A stretch of 64,000 nucleotides of DNA from Castor canadensis (taxonomy: Eukaryota; Chordata; Mammalia; Rodentia; Castoridae), in NCBI RefSeq assembly GCF_047511655.1, contig NC_133393.1, positions 1,927,001-1,991,000 on the forward strand. The letters run 5' to 3'. The translations under genes and the position numbers were made by a program. This document shows, piece after piece, positions 49,276 through 60,889 of this stretch (positions are counted from its first letter, which is position 1; every line of letters starts with the position of its first letter). The notes under the pieces are model-generated. The model ran no database searches, had not been told where the DNA came from, and saw nothing but the letters and a program-made list of their open reading frames with translations.

Positions 49276-50526
49276 GCTTATATTTTTAAGTAAAAAGTAC
49301 TTATTACAACAGCAAGATTCAAATATGAAGGAAAAAAACAAAACAAAGTAGCACATGTTGGAACTTCTAAGAAAAAATACCAATGGCTACCCTTACTCAG
49401 GTCACTTTCACCTAAGGGCTACATGTGAGAAAAGACTAGACACACAGCATTCTGTGTAGGGCAAGTATATGAACTTAGGAAGAGTCATCCTGTGCAGACA
49501 ATTGGAATCTAGCTGAGAGCAAAAGGGCACGGAAGAGGAGTCCCTGCTGGCTTGGTGTTCAGAAGGATGGTCACAGGGGCTGGTCTTACGGACAAATATC
49601 CTTAGGAAGGATTCTTTAGCTCTCACCAATAGCAGCTTAGACCAAACCTGCTTCAAACCAGGGTACTGAAGTTAAGTAACATCAAGTCAGAATTCCCTCT
49701 GTCCACCACAAAGAACAATTTTCTCCTCTTCTCTAGGTAATAAACGTATACACACTACAGGTAGATTAAAATCTGTCTTTAAAAATACTACATACCACTG
49801 TATGAACTTTAGATAAAAAATCTAATTTTAACAAAATATAGCTTCTAAAACAATATTTTCATGAAAACAACACATGCCTTGCTGTCTACAGAAAGGAGTT
49901 ATTAGCAGTTGGAATACAACGTAATACAGTTGTAAACAGAGATTAAGTGGCTTTACCACAGCATTATTCAAATTGCATTCTTTGTGTAAAAGGCCTCAAG
50001 GCACAATCAATCAGTTAATAATTAAAACACATAAAACTCTAGCAGATAATAATCACCATAAAATTGTGTTAAAATAATGTTTAAGCTTTCACTTGTCAGA
50101 AAGGGCCCATTAATAAAGACAGATTTTTTTGTACTATTCCTAGAAGGTCCATAAATTGAATAATATCAGTAAGAGACAGAGAATGCCTTACATAAGATCC
50201 TACTTGGAAGCTAGCTTGACTCTAGAAGAAACATGCTGCCTGCCTTCATCTGTGCCAAGGGAAAGCCTTTCAGCACATGGGCACAAGAACAGAGAAGTCA
50301 ACGTGGCCTTGAATGCTCTGACTTGTGGATTCCAGTGACCGAGCCACAGTGTGTGAGGTCACAGTATCACTGCTCAACAAGGATGCACAAACTCAAAGTA
50401 ACAGAAGCTCCAGGTTCTTGTGATCAGTTAAGAGCAGTGTCATGATGTGAGAAGAAAGGCCAACTAAAGCACAAGTGCCAGCAGCAAAAAGAGGAAGCAG
50501 GTTCACCTTTCCAGATGGGAAACAGG

Positions 50527-50616
50527 CTGGCAGAGTGGCTCAAGTGGTAAGAGCACCAACCTAGCAAGCCTGAGGCCTTTAGTGAAAACCCCAGTGCTGC
50601 CCAAAAAGAAAAGTCA
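50527..50616 (+). mobile_element. ID-type SINE with target-site duplication
   Basis: The body reads gcagagtggctcaagtggta, gcaccaacctagcaagcctg and aggcctttagtgaaaacccc with a short A-rich end. It is flanked by agatgggaaacagg at 50513-50526 and 50617-50630, an identical 14-bp duplication. Confidence 0.9.
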
Positions 50617-51682
50617 AGATGGGAAACAGGACGTTTCCTGGAAAAGACTTCATGATCTCTTCCTGCATCACTGTGAGTGAGATTATTCTTATTAGTGAAT
50701 GCTATTTTCAAAAAAAGTGAAAATGATTTTGTCCTGGATTTATGTTATTCTAAATACAAATTGCCAGTTGAACTCCAATGATGGGCCATTTGTGAGTTGG
50801 ACATGGGATACTAGTGGTGTGGCTCAGCCCCATCTAGAAACCTCAGAGCTAGGGAAGCTGATAGGATGATTCTCACTCTGAGGTCAATGCCTGAGAACCA
50901 GGGGCTCCTGGTATCCAAGGCAAGAGAAGAACACCCTAGCTCCAGGAGCAAATTTTGTTCTATCTCAGTCTGCAGCTAGATAGATTCTCCCAGCCAGCCC
51001 ACCCACTCACACACAATCTCCTCAGGACACCAGTCCCCTAGGTGTTCCTTCACCCACTCAAGGTGGTACCTGAAATCAACCATGGTGACTTTTCCTGGCC
51101 TCAAGTTTTCTTCCTTGCAAAATGGTGAACACTAGTATCTGCTAAGATATGATAAGTAAAAATATAAAGCCTAGAGCTGTTGTGCAAAAATCAAACTGTG
51201 GTTAAAACACGTTTCTTTCTTCAGTCTTGACTACTCTATTTGAAATTTTTCTCCATGGTGCTTACCACCAAGGAACAGGACACATCATTTACTTGTTACT
51301 CTCACCCAACTGGACATAGGCTCCAAAGTACTGATTTTGTTTTGTTTTGTTTTTTGTTTTTGTCTGTGTTTCACTGCTGTACCTCTCGTATCTAGAAGAG
51401 TTCCTGGGACACAGAAGATGATTAAAAAATCCTGTTCAACCAATAAATGAAATCGCTTCTCTGAGTACCCTCTAGGAAGAGACAAGTTAGGTTTTGTGTG
51501 TCTATCATAGTACAAAAGAAAATGACAAGCTTACTGTAAGGACCCAAAATCCAAAAGTAATTTACTGTGCCTCATCAGAATCATTTTTACCAGTCACATT
51601 TTTTAATCTGAGTTCTGTGTCTCATTCTCCTCTGAACCTATTCTTACTTAAATACATTACTTCATTTAAAACCTGTCCTTTT

Positions 51683-51802
51683 AAGTCGGGCATGACTTAG
51701 AAGGTACATAGCTGTAATCTCAACATTCAGGAGGCTGAGGCAGGAGGATCCAGAGTTGGAGGCCAGCCTGGGCTTCATAGGGAGACCATGTCTCTAAAAA
51801 AG
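51683..51802 (+). mobile_element. B1-type (7SL-derived) SINE
   Basis: Shows gtcgggcatgacttagaagg, aggaggctgaggcaggagga and ggccagcctgggcttcatag followed by an A-rich tail; a clear B1 monomer on the plus strand. Confidence 0.9.
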
Positions 51803-52515
51803 GTAAAAAAACAAGTAGCTACCATTCTTCGCAGTGTACAACAGGAGCCACCTAGATTTCTTGAGTCAGCATCCTGCCATTCCTTACTTGACCAGAAGTC
51901 CTGCTTTTCTGATTGAGCTGATGCAACAATGACCGTGCCATTCTGAGTCCCCAGGACCACAGAAGCTGACATTCTCTCAATGGAAAGAGCAGTGCAAACA
52001 GACAGGGGCAGAGCAGCTGCAGGACTGTGTTTGAAATAAAATGAGATCCAACTTTATACAGAAGCAAACTAATTGAAAAGATGGTTCAGACCAATTCTTA
52101 AAAAGCAAAACAAGAAAACAAATTTTAAAAAGATTCATAGGCAAATGGTGAGTGATAAACACACAATGGATTGTCAAACACAAAAATAAAACTCCCCTCA
52201 CCTCATGTCCCCGAGATACATAATTTTCAAAATCTTTTCAAGAAGAATCCCTCAGTATCAGAAGTCTGACCCATTTTGGAACTTACCCAGAGACAAGTTA
52301 ACTAGGTCATGGTCAATGAAGACATCTCTGTGAAATCTTGACCTGGCCTCCTGCTAAGAAACTAACTATTCTATTTCCACTAATAGTACCTCAGATATTA
52401 GTAAAGCTTTGATCCACTATTTTCAAAGTTGTATAAAAATGTCAGTTTCATGTATCAGTATAATCCATAAGGTATCACTGGTAAAATGACTTATAAATAA
52501 AAGATTAAAATTGAG

Positions 52516-52602
52516 GTTTGGGGCAAGGACCACAGCTCAATGGTAGAGTAATGAGAGCCCCTAGATTCAATCCTCACTAACCTTTAAGAAAAAAAAAAAG
52601 TT
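52516..52602 (+). mobile_element. ID-type SINE
   Basis: Contains accacagctcaatggtagag (A-box context), a ctagattcaatcctcac B-box and an A-run of about twelve. Confidence 0.8.
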
Positions 52603-52937
52603 AAAGTCATCTATTTTTTCACCTGATTTCCATAATCAAAAAATTAAAAACCATTTGGAGTAGAAAACCAAAAGCAATTGGATTGAGTAAAGTCAATTTT
52701 TAACAGCATAATGTTGGGAGAGGGCAATTAACACCTGTTTTACTCTAATGATAGACCTAACCCAATACATGGTTTCATTGAAAACTTGACTAGCAAGATT
52801 CTTGACTCTTTGTGAAAGCAAGTCCAAGCTGCTGGAGTCAATGTCAAATATTCTTCTGTTATGCTATCTAAAATTAGTATTATAAATGACTTAAAAGCAT
52901 GGCAATAAACCTTTAACATATACATTAAAATATTTAT

Positions 52938-53015
52938 AGAGGGCTGAGGATGTAGCTCAGCGGTACACCATTGGCCTAGCATGAGTGAGGCACTGAGTTT
53001 GATCCCTAGCACAGG
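52938..53015 (+). mobile_element. ID-type SINE without A tail
   Basis: Very well-preserved body: gggctgaggatgtagctcag, attggcctagcatgagtgag and gagtttgatccctagcac, but no A-rich tail follows. Confidence 0.85.
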
Positions 53016-53286
53016 TGTTTGGGTGCAAACATAAAAAGCCTTAAAAATACATTCCAGATGACTTGGTAGCAGTTAAGGGAACCTTTTAAGACTTGCTGCT
53101 CTATAACAATAGTGACAAAGGGTATGCTACTCTTACAGCAAACTACTTTTATTACATTGGAATTGCTTTCTTGGATATCACAAACAAGAACATTCAAGCC
53201 AAATGAAAGAAAAACCAAAACACAACCAACTGGTCAAAGCATTAAGGCTCTACCTGTAAGTCAATGGGTTTATAAAGATATTGAGA

Positions 53287-53461
53287 GCTGGACGCTGGTG
53301 GCTCATATCTGCAATCTCAATTTCTCAGAAGGCAGAGATCAGGAGGATTGTGATTCGAAGCCAGCCAGGGCAAATAGTTCGCGAGACCCTGTCTCAAAAA
53401 AGAGCTGGTGGAGTGGCTCAAAGTGAAGGCCCTGAGTTCAAGTTCCAGTACCAAAAAACAG
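53287..53461 (+). mobile_element. Composite B1-ID SINE with target-site duplication
   Basis: A B1-type arm (cgctggtggctcatatctgc to gagaccctgtctcaaaaaag) joins an ID-type arm (agctggtggagtggctcaaa, ccctgagttcaagttccagt). The element is flanked by aaagatattgaga at 53274-53286 and 53462-53474, so the two arms moved as one unit. Confidence 0.9.
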
Positions 53462-54045
53462 AAAGATATTGAGAAATGTGAATGATTATAGAGCAACACA
53501 TTTATCAGCAATTTAACATTAGTATTGATTTGGTACCTTATAAGATTGCACAGTATCTCACATACATACCTTGGTCTTGGCAGGCTTTCGCAGGCAGATT
53601 ACTACGGTCTCCCTCTTAATGATAATTTCTCAATGCTCTGGTGACTGAATTTCACACTGAAAGCCCATGTTCTAAACTGTGCCCTCTTACAGCTACAGTC
53701 ATCATACCAGTGTCTGCTTACATGGATGCTTCCTGTTACTAACCGTCATCAAAGACGAGAGCACTTACCTCATGGTGTTGAAGAGAGAACGAACTAAATC
53801 AGAAACCAGGAATGACTGAAGGCAGTGAGCTACTATGCCAAATCCTAAACCTGAATGAACTCTGACCTCATACCCACTCTTCCTTTGCTCCAAGGCCACA
53901 GACATTGCTAGAAAAAGCAAGCCAGTGCTAACGTTATCTTACTAACTTACGGCCTACTACTGTTTTCTCATTAGTAAACTAGACTTAAATACTTATCTCT
54001 TAGGATTGTTTTCAGGACTAAATAAAATAATATATAAAAATTATT

Positions 54046-54370
54046 ATAATATTTTGGTAGTACTAGGGCTTGAACCCAGGGGCTCTAATTTGCTAGGCAG
54101 GCATTCTATCACTTGAGCCATACCTCCAGCCTTTTTTGCTTTAGATTATTTTTTAGATAGGGCCAACCTTTTTTACCTGGTTTGGCCTCAGACCACAATT
54201 GTCATATGCTTCCTCTGTGGTGAGAATTATAGACATACACTACCATGCCAAAGCTTGTTGGTTGAGATAGGAGCCCCATTACTTCTTTGTCTGGAATGGA
54301 CGCAAACCACAATCCTCCCAATCTCTGTATCCCAGTAGCTGGGATTACAGGTGCATACCACCACACCAGG
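54046..54370 (-). mobile_element. Composite SINE: B1-B1-ID trimer
   Basis: Plus strand: ID part (agggcttgaacccaggggct, tgctaggcaggcattctatc), first B1-like arm with tttggcctcagaccacaatt and gagaattatagacatacact, and second arm with agtagctgggattacaggtg. Third copy of this arrangement in the window. Confidence 0.8.
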
Positions 54371-55756
54371 ACAACATAAATTATTAATTACAGTTCCTGG
54401 TATATGCTAGGCATCAGTGAATGGTCAAACTGTAACCATTCTATAGTTTAGCCATCATTTTATTAACACTGGTTAACCCTTAGCATCCTTCTAGAAAGTG
54501 GTATCTTGCACTTGCTACAACATACTATAAGCCCTAATTGCACTTTTTAGTGAGTGATGTCCTTGTGTACTTTATGAGAAAGATAGGCAGTGGGCATGAC
54601 TTTCCACAGGTCTCCCTTCTTCATCTACTCATCTCTCACACACCCTTCAGGTATCAGAGAAACAGGGTCCTGCAGTCCATTCACTCACTCAATACTCTTG
54701 ACTCAGCACCTGTGATCTGTCAAGTGCCAAGTGTGTCATGGTAAGAAAGACTCAAGAGATTCCAAGATGGCGACTAGAGGGAGGAAGCAGAAAGCGTGCT
54801 TCCTAAAGTAAAACCTTAAGAGATGCTGGAGATATACCTGGCAGGAAAAACCACCTAGAAGAGGCAAAACTCTGACACCTCCACACCCCCAGCCTGCGCA
54901 GAGCATCCCGACATTACGTTAAACGGAGAAACCAGGAGGGCTCCCACACCGCCAGATGCCAGGTCCTAAACTGCTTGGGAGAAGCAAACCACCAGGTGAG
55001 CTAAGCGGCACGTGGTACTCCCACAGACAACCCTGGGCAAGATCAGCATAGCCCCTGGACAGACTGACCCTCACTCAGGGGAAAAAGAGAAAAAAACCCA
55101 AACTAAATAATAAACAAAAAGCTGAAAAAAAAAAGACACATAACAAAGAGGGCGGGGCACCCTGAGCTCCAGAGAGTGGGGAGGAGCACTCCCCACGCAA
55201 ACTCTAAATAAAAAAGACTGCAATTGCAACAGTCAGGTAGGGCTTTATACTGGAGAAAACAAAAGGAGAATGCATCCAGGAGAACTCTAAATAAACAAAG
55301 CCTGTGGGGCTAGGTGAGTGTAAAGCTCACTCTTGAGATCTGCAATAAATAAAGCCTCCAGCAACAGCTGCCTGGTAGTAGGTGGCAGGTGAACTGCAGC
55401 CTCAGATAGATATTCACAAAGCTGTCTCCAGACTCCTTTTTTTTTTTTTCACATCTATGAGACAACAGAACTACTACTCAGACAACAACACCAGGACTGG
55501 ATGCTGAAGGAATAACACCAAATCTATAAAGACTGAAACTTTATTGCATTTGAACTTGGGAAATTTTATATTATTTTATTATTTTTTTTATCCTCTCTCT
55601 GTCTTCTAATGCCTGTTTAGCTCATGGCTGATTAGTACATTATCTCTCCCTGTTTATTTCTTTTATTCTGTTTTTGCTTTGTTTTGTTTTTTCCCCCTTT
55701 TTCTTTATCTTCTTTGCTTTCCCTCTCCTCTCATCCTTCCACTCTAGATATCATCA

Positions 55757-57022
55757 TTGTTACTATTACAGGCTAGACAATACTTAATTACACACAGTAC
55801 TGGTACAGTAACAGTAGCAAGGGTAAAGATGGGAAGATGGAAAAAAGAGGGAAACCATTTTCCCCCCAATAATAAATTATTACAGGAACCAGAGGGAAAT
55901 GAAGAAAACAGATGCCCAGATACAGAATCCAACAAAACAAAGATAAACTATGCCAAAGAACCCAATAAAGCCCACAAGAACAACCTTAAAGAAGAAATCC
56001 TGCACGTAATCAACGAGAATTTTATAGAGAGGATACTGGATAGGGTCAACCAAAATGTACAGGAGACACTCAAGAAATTCCAAGACAACAAAAATAGAGG
56101 ATGTGAGAAAGCACAGGAACAAACAAAAGAAACTATAGAACCACTGCATAACCTACCAAAGCAAAACAAAGAACACGATAAATAAAGAGATAAATGAACT
56201 CAGGACGAAAATAGACAGTATTAACGAGAAAGTAACTCAGGATATGGAAAACACCAGAAAAAAGAATGAAAAAGAAATGCAAAACAAAATGGAAGGCCAA
56301 CCCAACACTAGAACAAGCAGAAGACAGAATCTCAGAACTTGAGTATGAAATGGTAATTAAAGGAAAAACCGAAGAACTATTAAACGACACAAGACCTATG
56401 AAAAGAAAATGCAAGAACTCACTGACTCCATCAAAAGACCAAACCTGAGAATCATGGGCATTGAAGAAGGAGAAGAGGTGCAAGAAAAGGGAATGCGTAA
56501 TATATTCAACAAAATAATAACAGAAAATTTCCCAAATCCAGAGAAATCTATGCCCATACAGGTGCAAGAGGCCTCCAGAACACCAAATGACATGACCAAT
56601 ATAGAATTACCCTACTGCATATTATCATAAAAACAACAAGTACAGAGACTAGAGAAAGACTATTGAAGGCTGTAAAAATGAAAAAACAAGTAACATACAA
56701 AGGTAAACCCATCAAAATCACAGCAGACTTCTCAACAGAAACATTAAAAGCAAGAAGAGTGCGGGGTGAGATCTTCGGAGCATTGAATGAAAATAACTTC
56801 AACCCCAGGATACTCTACCCAGCAAAACTGTCATTCAAAATAGATGGAGCAATAAAAGTCTTCCATGATAAGCAGAAACTAAAACAATATGTGACCACAA
56901 AGCCACCACTACAAAAGATTCTTCAAGCGATTCTGCACACAGAAAGTGAAACCCAACATAACCATGAAAGGACAGGCAGCACCAAACCACAGGAAAAGAA
57001 AAAGCAAGACAGTAGAGAGTAA
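55757..57022 (+). pseudogene. L1 ORF1 remnant
   Basis: Open pieces at 55757-56185, 56266-56448, 56409-56630 and 56663-57022 follow one another in different frames. The last (a basic stretch with FSTETLKARRVRGEIFGALN) fits the C-terminal part of the L1 ORF1 RNA-binding protein. The lysine- and glutamate-rich earlier pieces fit its coiled coil. No full-length protein is possible. Confidence 0.7.
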
Positions 57023-57072
57023 CCTCAACTTAGGTACACACAATCAAACCTTCAAACAACTAAGACAACTAA

Positions 57073-58943
57073 ATGACAGGAATCACCACATACCTATCAA
57101 TACTAACACTTAATGTTAACGGACTTAATTCACCCATCCATCTGACAAACTGGATTAAAAAGGAAGATCCAACAATTTGTTTCTTACAGGAGACCCATCA
57201 CATTGACAGAAACAAGCACTGGCTTAGGGTGAAAGTATGGAAGAAAATTTACCAAGCCAATGGCCCCCGAAAACAGGCAGGAGTACCAATACTTATCTCT
57301 GACAAAGAAGACTTCAAACCTACATTGATCAAACGAGATAAAGAAGGACATTCGATACTAACAAAAAAGGGAACTAGACCAAAAGGAAATAACAATTATC
57401 AACCTATATGCACCCAATGTCAACACACCCAATTTCATCAAACATACACTGAAGGACCTAAAAGGATATGTTAACTCCAACACAGTGGTTGTGGGAGACT
57501 TTAATACCCCACTACCATCAATAGATAGATTATCCAAACCAAAAATCAATAAAGAAATCCTAGATCTAAAACATACCATAGACCAAATGGACCTATTTGA
57601 TGTCTACAGACTATTTCATCCAACTTCTACACAATATACATTTTTCTCAGCAGCCCACAGAACCTTTTCCAAAATATATCATATCCTAGGGCACAAAACA
57701 AGCCTCAGCTAATATAAGAAAATAGAAATTATACCATGCATTCTATCTGATCACAATGCAATAAAACTAGAATTCAACAACAAAAACAACAGTAAAAAAA
57801 CATGCAAACAGTTGGAAGCTGAACAACACATTGTTCAATGAACAATGGGTAATTGATGAAATAAAAGTGGACATTAAAAGGTTCCTGGAAGTCAATGAAA
57901 ATGAAAACACAACCTACGGGAACCTATGGGACACAGCAAAGGCAGTCCTGAGAGGAAAGTTTATAGCCATGAATGCATATATTAAAAAGACTGAAAGATC
58001 CCAAATCAATGACCTAATGGTACATCTCAAACTCCAAGAAAAACAAGAACAAGCAAATCCCAAAACAAATAGAGAAATAATAGAAATAAGAGCTGAAAAA
58101 AATGAAATAGAAACAAACAAAAAAGAAAACATACAAAGAATTAATGAAACAAAAAGTTGGTTCTTGGAAAAAATAAACAAGAGCGATAGACCCCTGACAA
58201 ACCTGACTAAAATGAGGAGAGAAAAAAACCCAAATTAGTAGAATCAGGAATGCAAAAGGGGAGATAACAACAAACACCATGGAAGTCCAGGAAATCATCA
58301 GAGACTACTTTGAGAACCTATATTCAAATAAATTCAAAAATCTTAAAGAAATGAACAGATTTCTAGATAAGTATGACCATTCAAAATTGAACCAAGAGGA
58401 CATTAAATACCTGAATAGATCTATAACACAAAATGAAATTGAAGCAGCAATCAAGAGTCTCCCAAAAAAGAAGTCCAGGATCCGATGGATTTTCTGCGAA
58501 TTCTATCGGACCTTTAAAGAAGAACTGATACCAACCCTCCTTAAACTGTTCCATGAAATAGAAAGGGAAGGAAAACTGCCTAACACATTTTATGAAGCCA
58601 GTATTATACTCATCCCAAAACCAGGCACAGACACCTCCAAAAAGGAGAACTATAGGCCAATCTCCTTAATGAACATTGATGCAAAAATCCTCAACAAAAT
58701 AATGGCAAACCGAATTCAACAACACATCAAAAAGATCATTCACCACGACCAAGTAGGCTTCATCCCAGGGATGCAGGGGTGGTTCAACATACAAAAATCA
58801 ATAAACATAATAAACCACATTAACAGAAGCAAAGACAAAAACCACTTGATCATCTCAATAGATGCAGAAAAAGCCTTTGATAAGATCCAACACCATTTCA
58901 TGATAAAAGCTCTAAGAAAACTAAAAATAGAAGGAAAGTTCAT
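57073..58943 (+). pseudogene. L1 ORF2 remnant (endonuclease and part of reverse transcriptase)
   Basis: Endonuclease pieces occupy 57073-57474 and 57485-57712, linker sequence 57831-58238, and reverse transcriptase 58279-58943. The longest open piece (58279-58983, 234 codons) contains PISLMN and the SIDAEKAFD block that holds the first catalytic aspartate, but the sequence leaves L1 after IEGKF, so the second catalytic motif is absent. Confidence 0.8.
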
Positions 58944-59526
58944 CATTCTATTTTCAAACAATGACGTAAGTAGCTACTGTTGACATCTTTGTCTTTTTGA
59001 ACTATATAATCAATGTTTTATGTCAAGATATTGATTGCAGTAACATTTAAGACAGGTCAAATTAGACACAACCAAATAACCAACAATAAGGAATGATTAC
59101 ACACAATAAGGAATTGTATCACTTTTAAAGGATAAAATGTTATGTAACTAATTAAAATGGTACTTTCAAAGATTAGTCAAAAACATGGAGAAAGTATAAT
59201 AAAATAATATCAATTTTTAAAATGGGGAAAAACAATGGTAACTAGTTATCTAGACTTAAGAAAAAGGCAAAAATGTTGACAGTAACTTTCTGAATGGGGG
59301 ACAGGTAAATTGTTCTGTATTTTTCACATTTTTATAATCAGAACGTTGCTTTTAAATGAAATAAATATAGAAGTCTAAGAAACATTCAAAACTGTGTTTG
59401 AAGAAATCCTATTGAGTCACTTATTGAAGAATCTCCCAGCACCAAGAAAGACCAAAAAAAAAAAACTTTTTATAATATGTTATAAAAAAATTCTGAACAT
59501 TTTAATAAAGCATATAGCTAAAGACA

Positions 59527-59851
59527 TGTTATGGACTACATTGTGTTATTCTAAATTATCTTGAAGCTATAATCTCAAATGTATCTATACTCAGACAGGG
59601 TAACAAAGGTTGAATGAGGTCAAGAGGAGTGGAGCCCTAGTCCACTGTGACCAGTGTCCTTACAAGTAGCAGCAGTGATACCAGTGATGCACATACACAG
59701 AAAGAAGACCACAGGAAGATGGCAGATGGCGCATCTACAACCAAGGGAAGAACACACCTGCAAAGACTGAAGAATGTTGAGGAAACAGATATCTGTTGTT
59801 TAAGCACCTCAGTCTTTGGTAGTTTGGTATGGCAACCCTAGCAAATTAATC
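59527..59851 (+). mobile_element. MaLR/ERVL-type LTR
   Basis: Starts tgttatggactacattgtgt, continues with tgaatgaggtcaagaggagt and gaccagtgtccttacaagta, and ends atatctgttgtttaagcacc plus a gcaaccctagcaaattaat end, which together follow a common mammalian LTR in sense orientation. Confidence 0.65.
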
Positions 59852-60472
59852 GATAATATAACCAAATGTTTATTATAAAATTTACTTGGTGAAGAGTCTT
59901 TGTTCTATAATTAACCTTTTTTCAGGAAGGAGAAAACCAAGAAATAAACAAAAAATTTACTTCACCACAGTGCATGAAACTGTATTTCCAAATAAAAGTT
60001 ATTAGCTGGCACTGCTAGAAAGAAATAAGTGAGAACTTGAGTGCTGTGGCAGGTTTAGAAGCAGTGCTCAAGTTTACAGTGATTGCTATCCAATGGTTGC
60101 CTATGACAGAGAGCGCTGCAAAGCACAGGAGAAAACACTTAAATTGCTTTCACTTTGTGTTCACAGTATCTCCTGGGCCTCAAAACCTCACCAGCTGTGG
60201 GTGTGCATGCACACACAGAATCCTGCAGAAGCACAACTCAGAAAGCAGTTGCAGTCTAACCATGGTGGCACAACTCCAGAGAAGACCCTTTTCCCCACCT
60301 TTTGTGGTGCGGAAACTCCCATGTGAGATTAATACATGAGTTTACTACCTAAATTAAAGACATTTACCTTTTAGAATTTTCAACTCTATGTCATAAGTGT
60401 ATTTAACAAACAGACCATTTAGTATTTACACCAAGTTGAATTTCACTCACCACTCTGATTGTTCACAATTAC

Positions 60473-60658
60473 CTTATCTGGATCCATCTTTCCTCTGATA
60501 AATTCCTGCTTCCAGAACTGCAAGGCCTGTTCCAGCGTCAAGCCAATGCCTTTCAGGAAGAGGCCATACTGCATCCGGCCCCCATGACGGAGGTGGTGAT
60601 TCTCACGCAAGGCTTTGTGCAGCTGGCGCATGCAAGGGGGGAAGGACTTGGCAGAAAG
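60473..60658 (-). CDS. PRIM2: PRIM2 internal exon (DNA primase large subunit, first 4Fe-4S cysteine)
   Basis: This exon encodes 62 residues of the p58 subunit of DNA primase, which works with PRIM1 and DNA polymerase alpha to make RNA-DNA primers in the nucleus. The translation begins [20 protein letters not shown] and continues through [15 protein letters not shown] to GKMDPDK, which I recognise as the start of the C-terminal iron-sulfur domain. The acceptor is a pyrimidine-rich stretch ending TTGTAG just above 60658, and the donor is AAG|GTAATT at 60473/60472. Length is 186 bp, phase 0 at both ends. With L as human residue 279, the cysteine of FPPC is C287, the first 4Fe-4S ligand. An ATG inside the exon is not the gene's start; earlier exons lie off the right edge. 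The reading frame is intact, so a processed pseudogene is ruled out by the introns and a decayed copy is unlikely. Confidence 0.96.
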
Positions 60659-60889
60659 CTACAAGAAAAACAGCATATGGTGATGCGGAAGACATAGCAG
60701 GCCCCATAATACTTGGTGGGATTAGAAGTTCTAGCTAGAATAAAAAACAAAAACCGTAAGTATTGCTGTACTACTGTTATAGATGAACCCTTTCTGATTA
60801 GTATTTTATATTGATTATATGTTAAGATGATAGTATTTTGAACATACAGGGTTACATAAAATACAATATTAAATTTTATCTTACCTGTT

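Larger units (their letters stand above)
54752..58943 (+). mobile_element. L1 retrotransposon with 5' region, broken ORF1/ORF2, cut off in reverse transcriptase
   Basis: The element starts near ccaagatggcgactagaggg, a start typical of L1 5' regions, and runs for about 1 kb of 5' UTR before ORF1 at about 55757. ORF1 and ORF2 both carry stops and frameshifts. ORF2 shows endonuclease motifs (LTLNVNGLNSP, ICFLQETHH at 57090-57200) and reverse-transcriptase motifs ([28 protein letters not shown] at 58650-58890). Similarity stops near 58943, before the catalytic Y/F-A-D-D motif; the cysteine-rich domain, the 3' UTR and the A tail are all missing. I found no flanking target duplication. The strand is opposite to PRIM2. 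Confidence 0.85.
22954..60472 (-). other. PRIM2: PRIM2 large intron, 37.5 kb
   Basis: The exons at 60473-60658 and 22827-22953 are consecutive in the protein (DPDK then FDKGY), so everything between is one intron. Much of it is mobile elements, annotated separately. The following stretches show nothing I can name: 30110-30790, 30890-33750, 34330-35580, 36340-37490, 37610-39320, 39880-40450, 40690-42110, 42480-44165, 44195-45230, 46145-46920, 47445-47810, 47990-48965, 49280-50510, 50635-51680, 51805-52510, 53480-54040, 54375-54750, 58945-59525 and 59855-60472. Confidence 0.85.

Noticed and set aside
50156..50445. Two overlapping plus-strand frames that could be exons
   Set aside because: No recognised family, no convincing splice borders, and the strand is opposite to PRIM2.
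52938..53015. tRNA gene, because A-box- and B-box-like sequences are present
   Set aside because: The body matches ID SINEs seen elsewhere in the window and does not form a full cloverleaf with paired acceptor stem.
58279..58983. 234-codon reverse-transcriptase frame, the longest in the window
   Set aside because: It is part of a broken L1 ORF2 and lacks the second catalytic motif; not a host gene and not a retron or other bacterial system.
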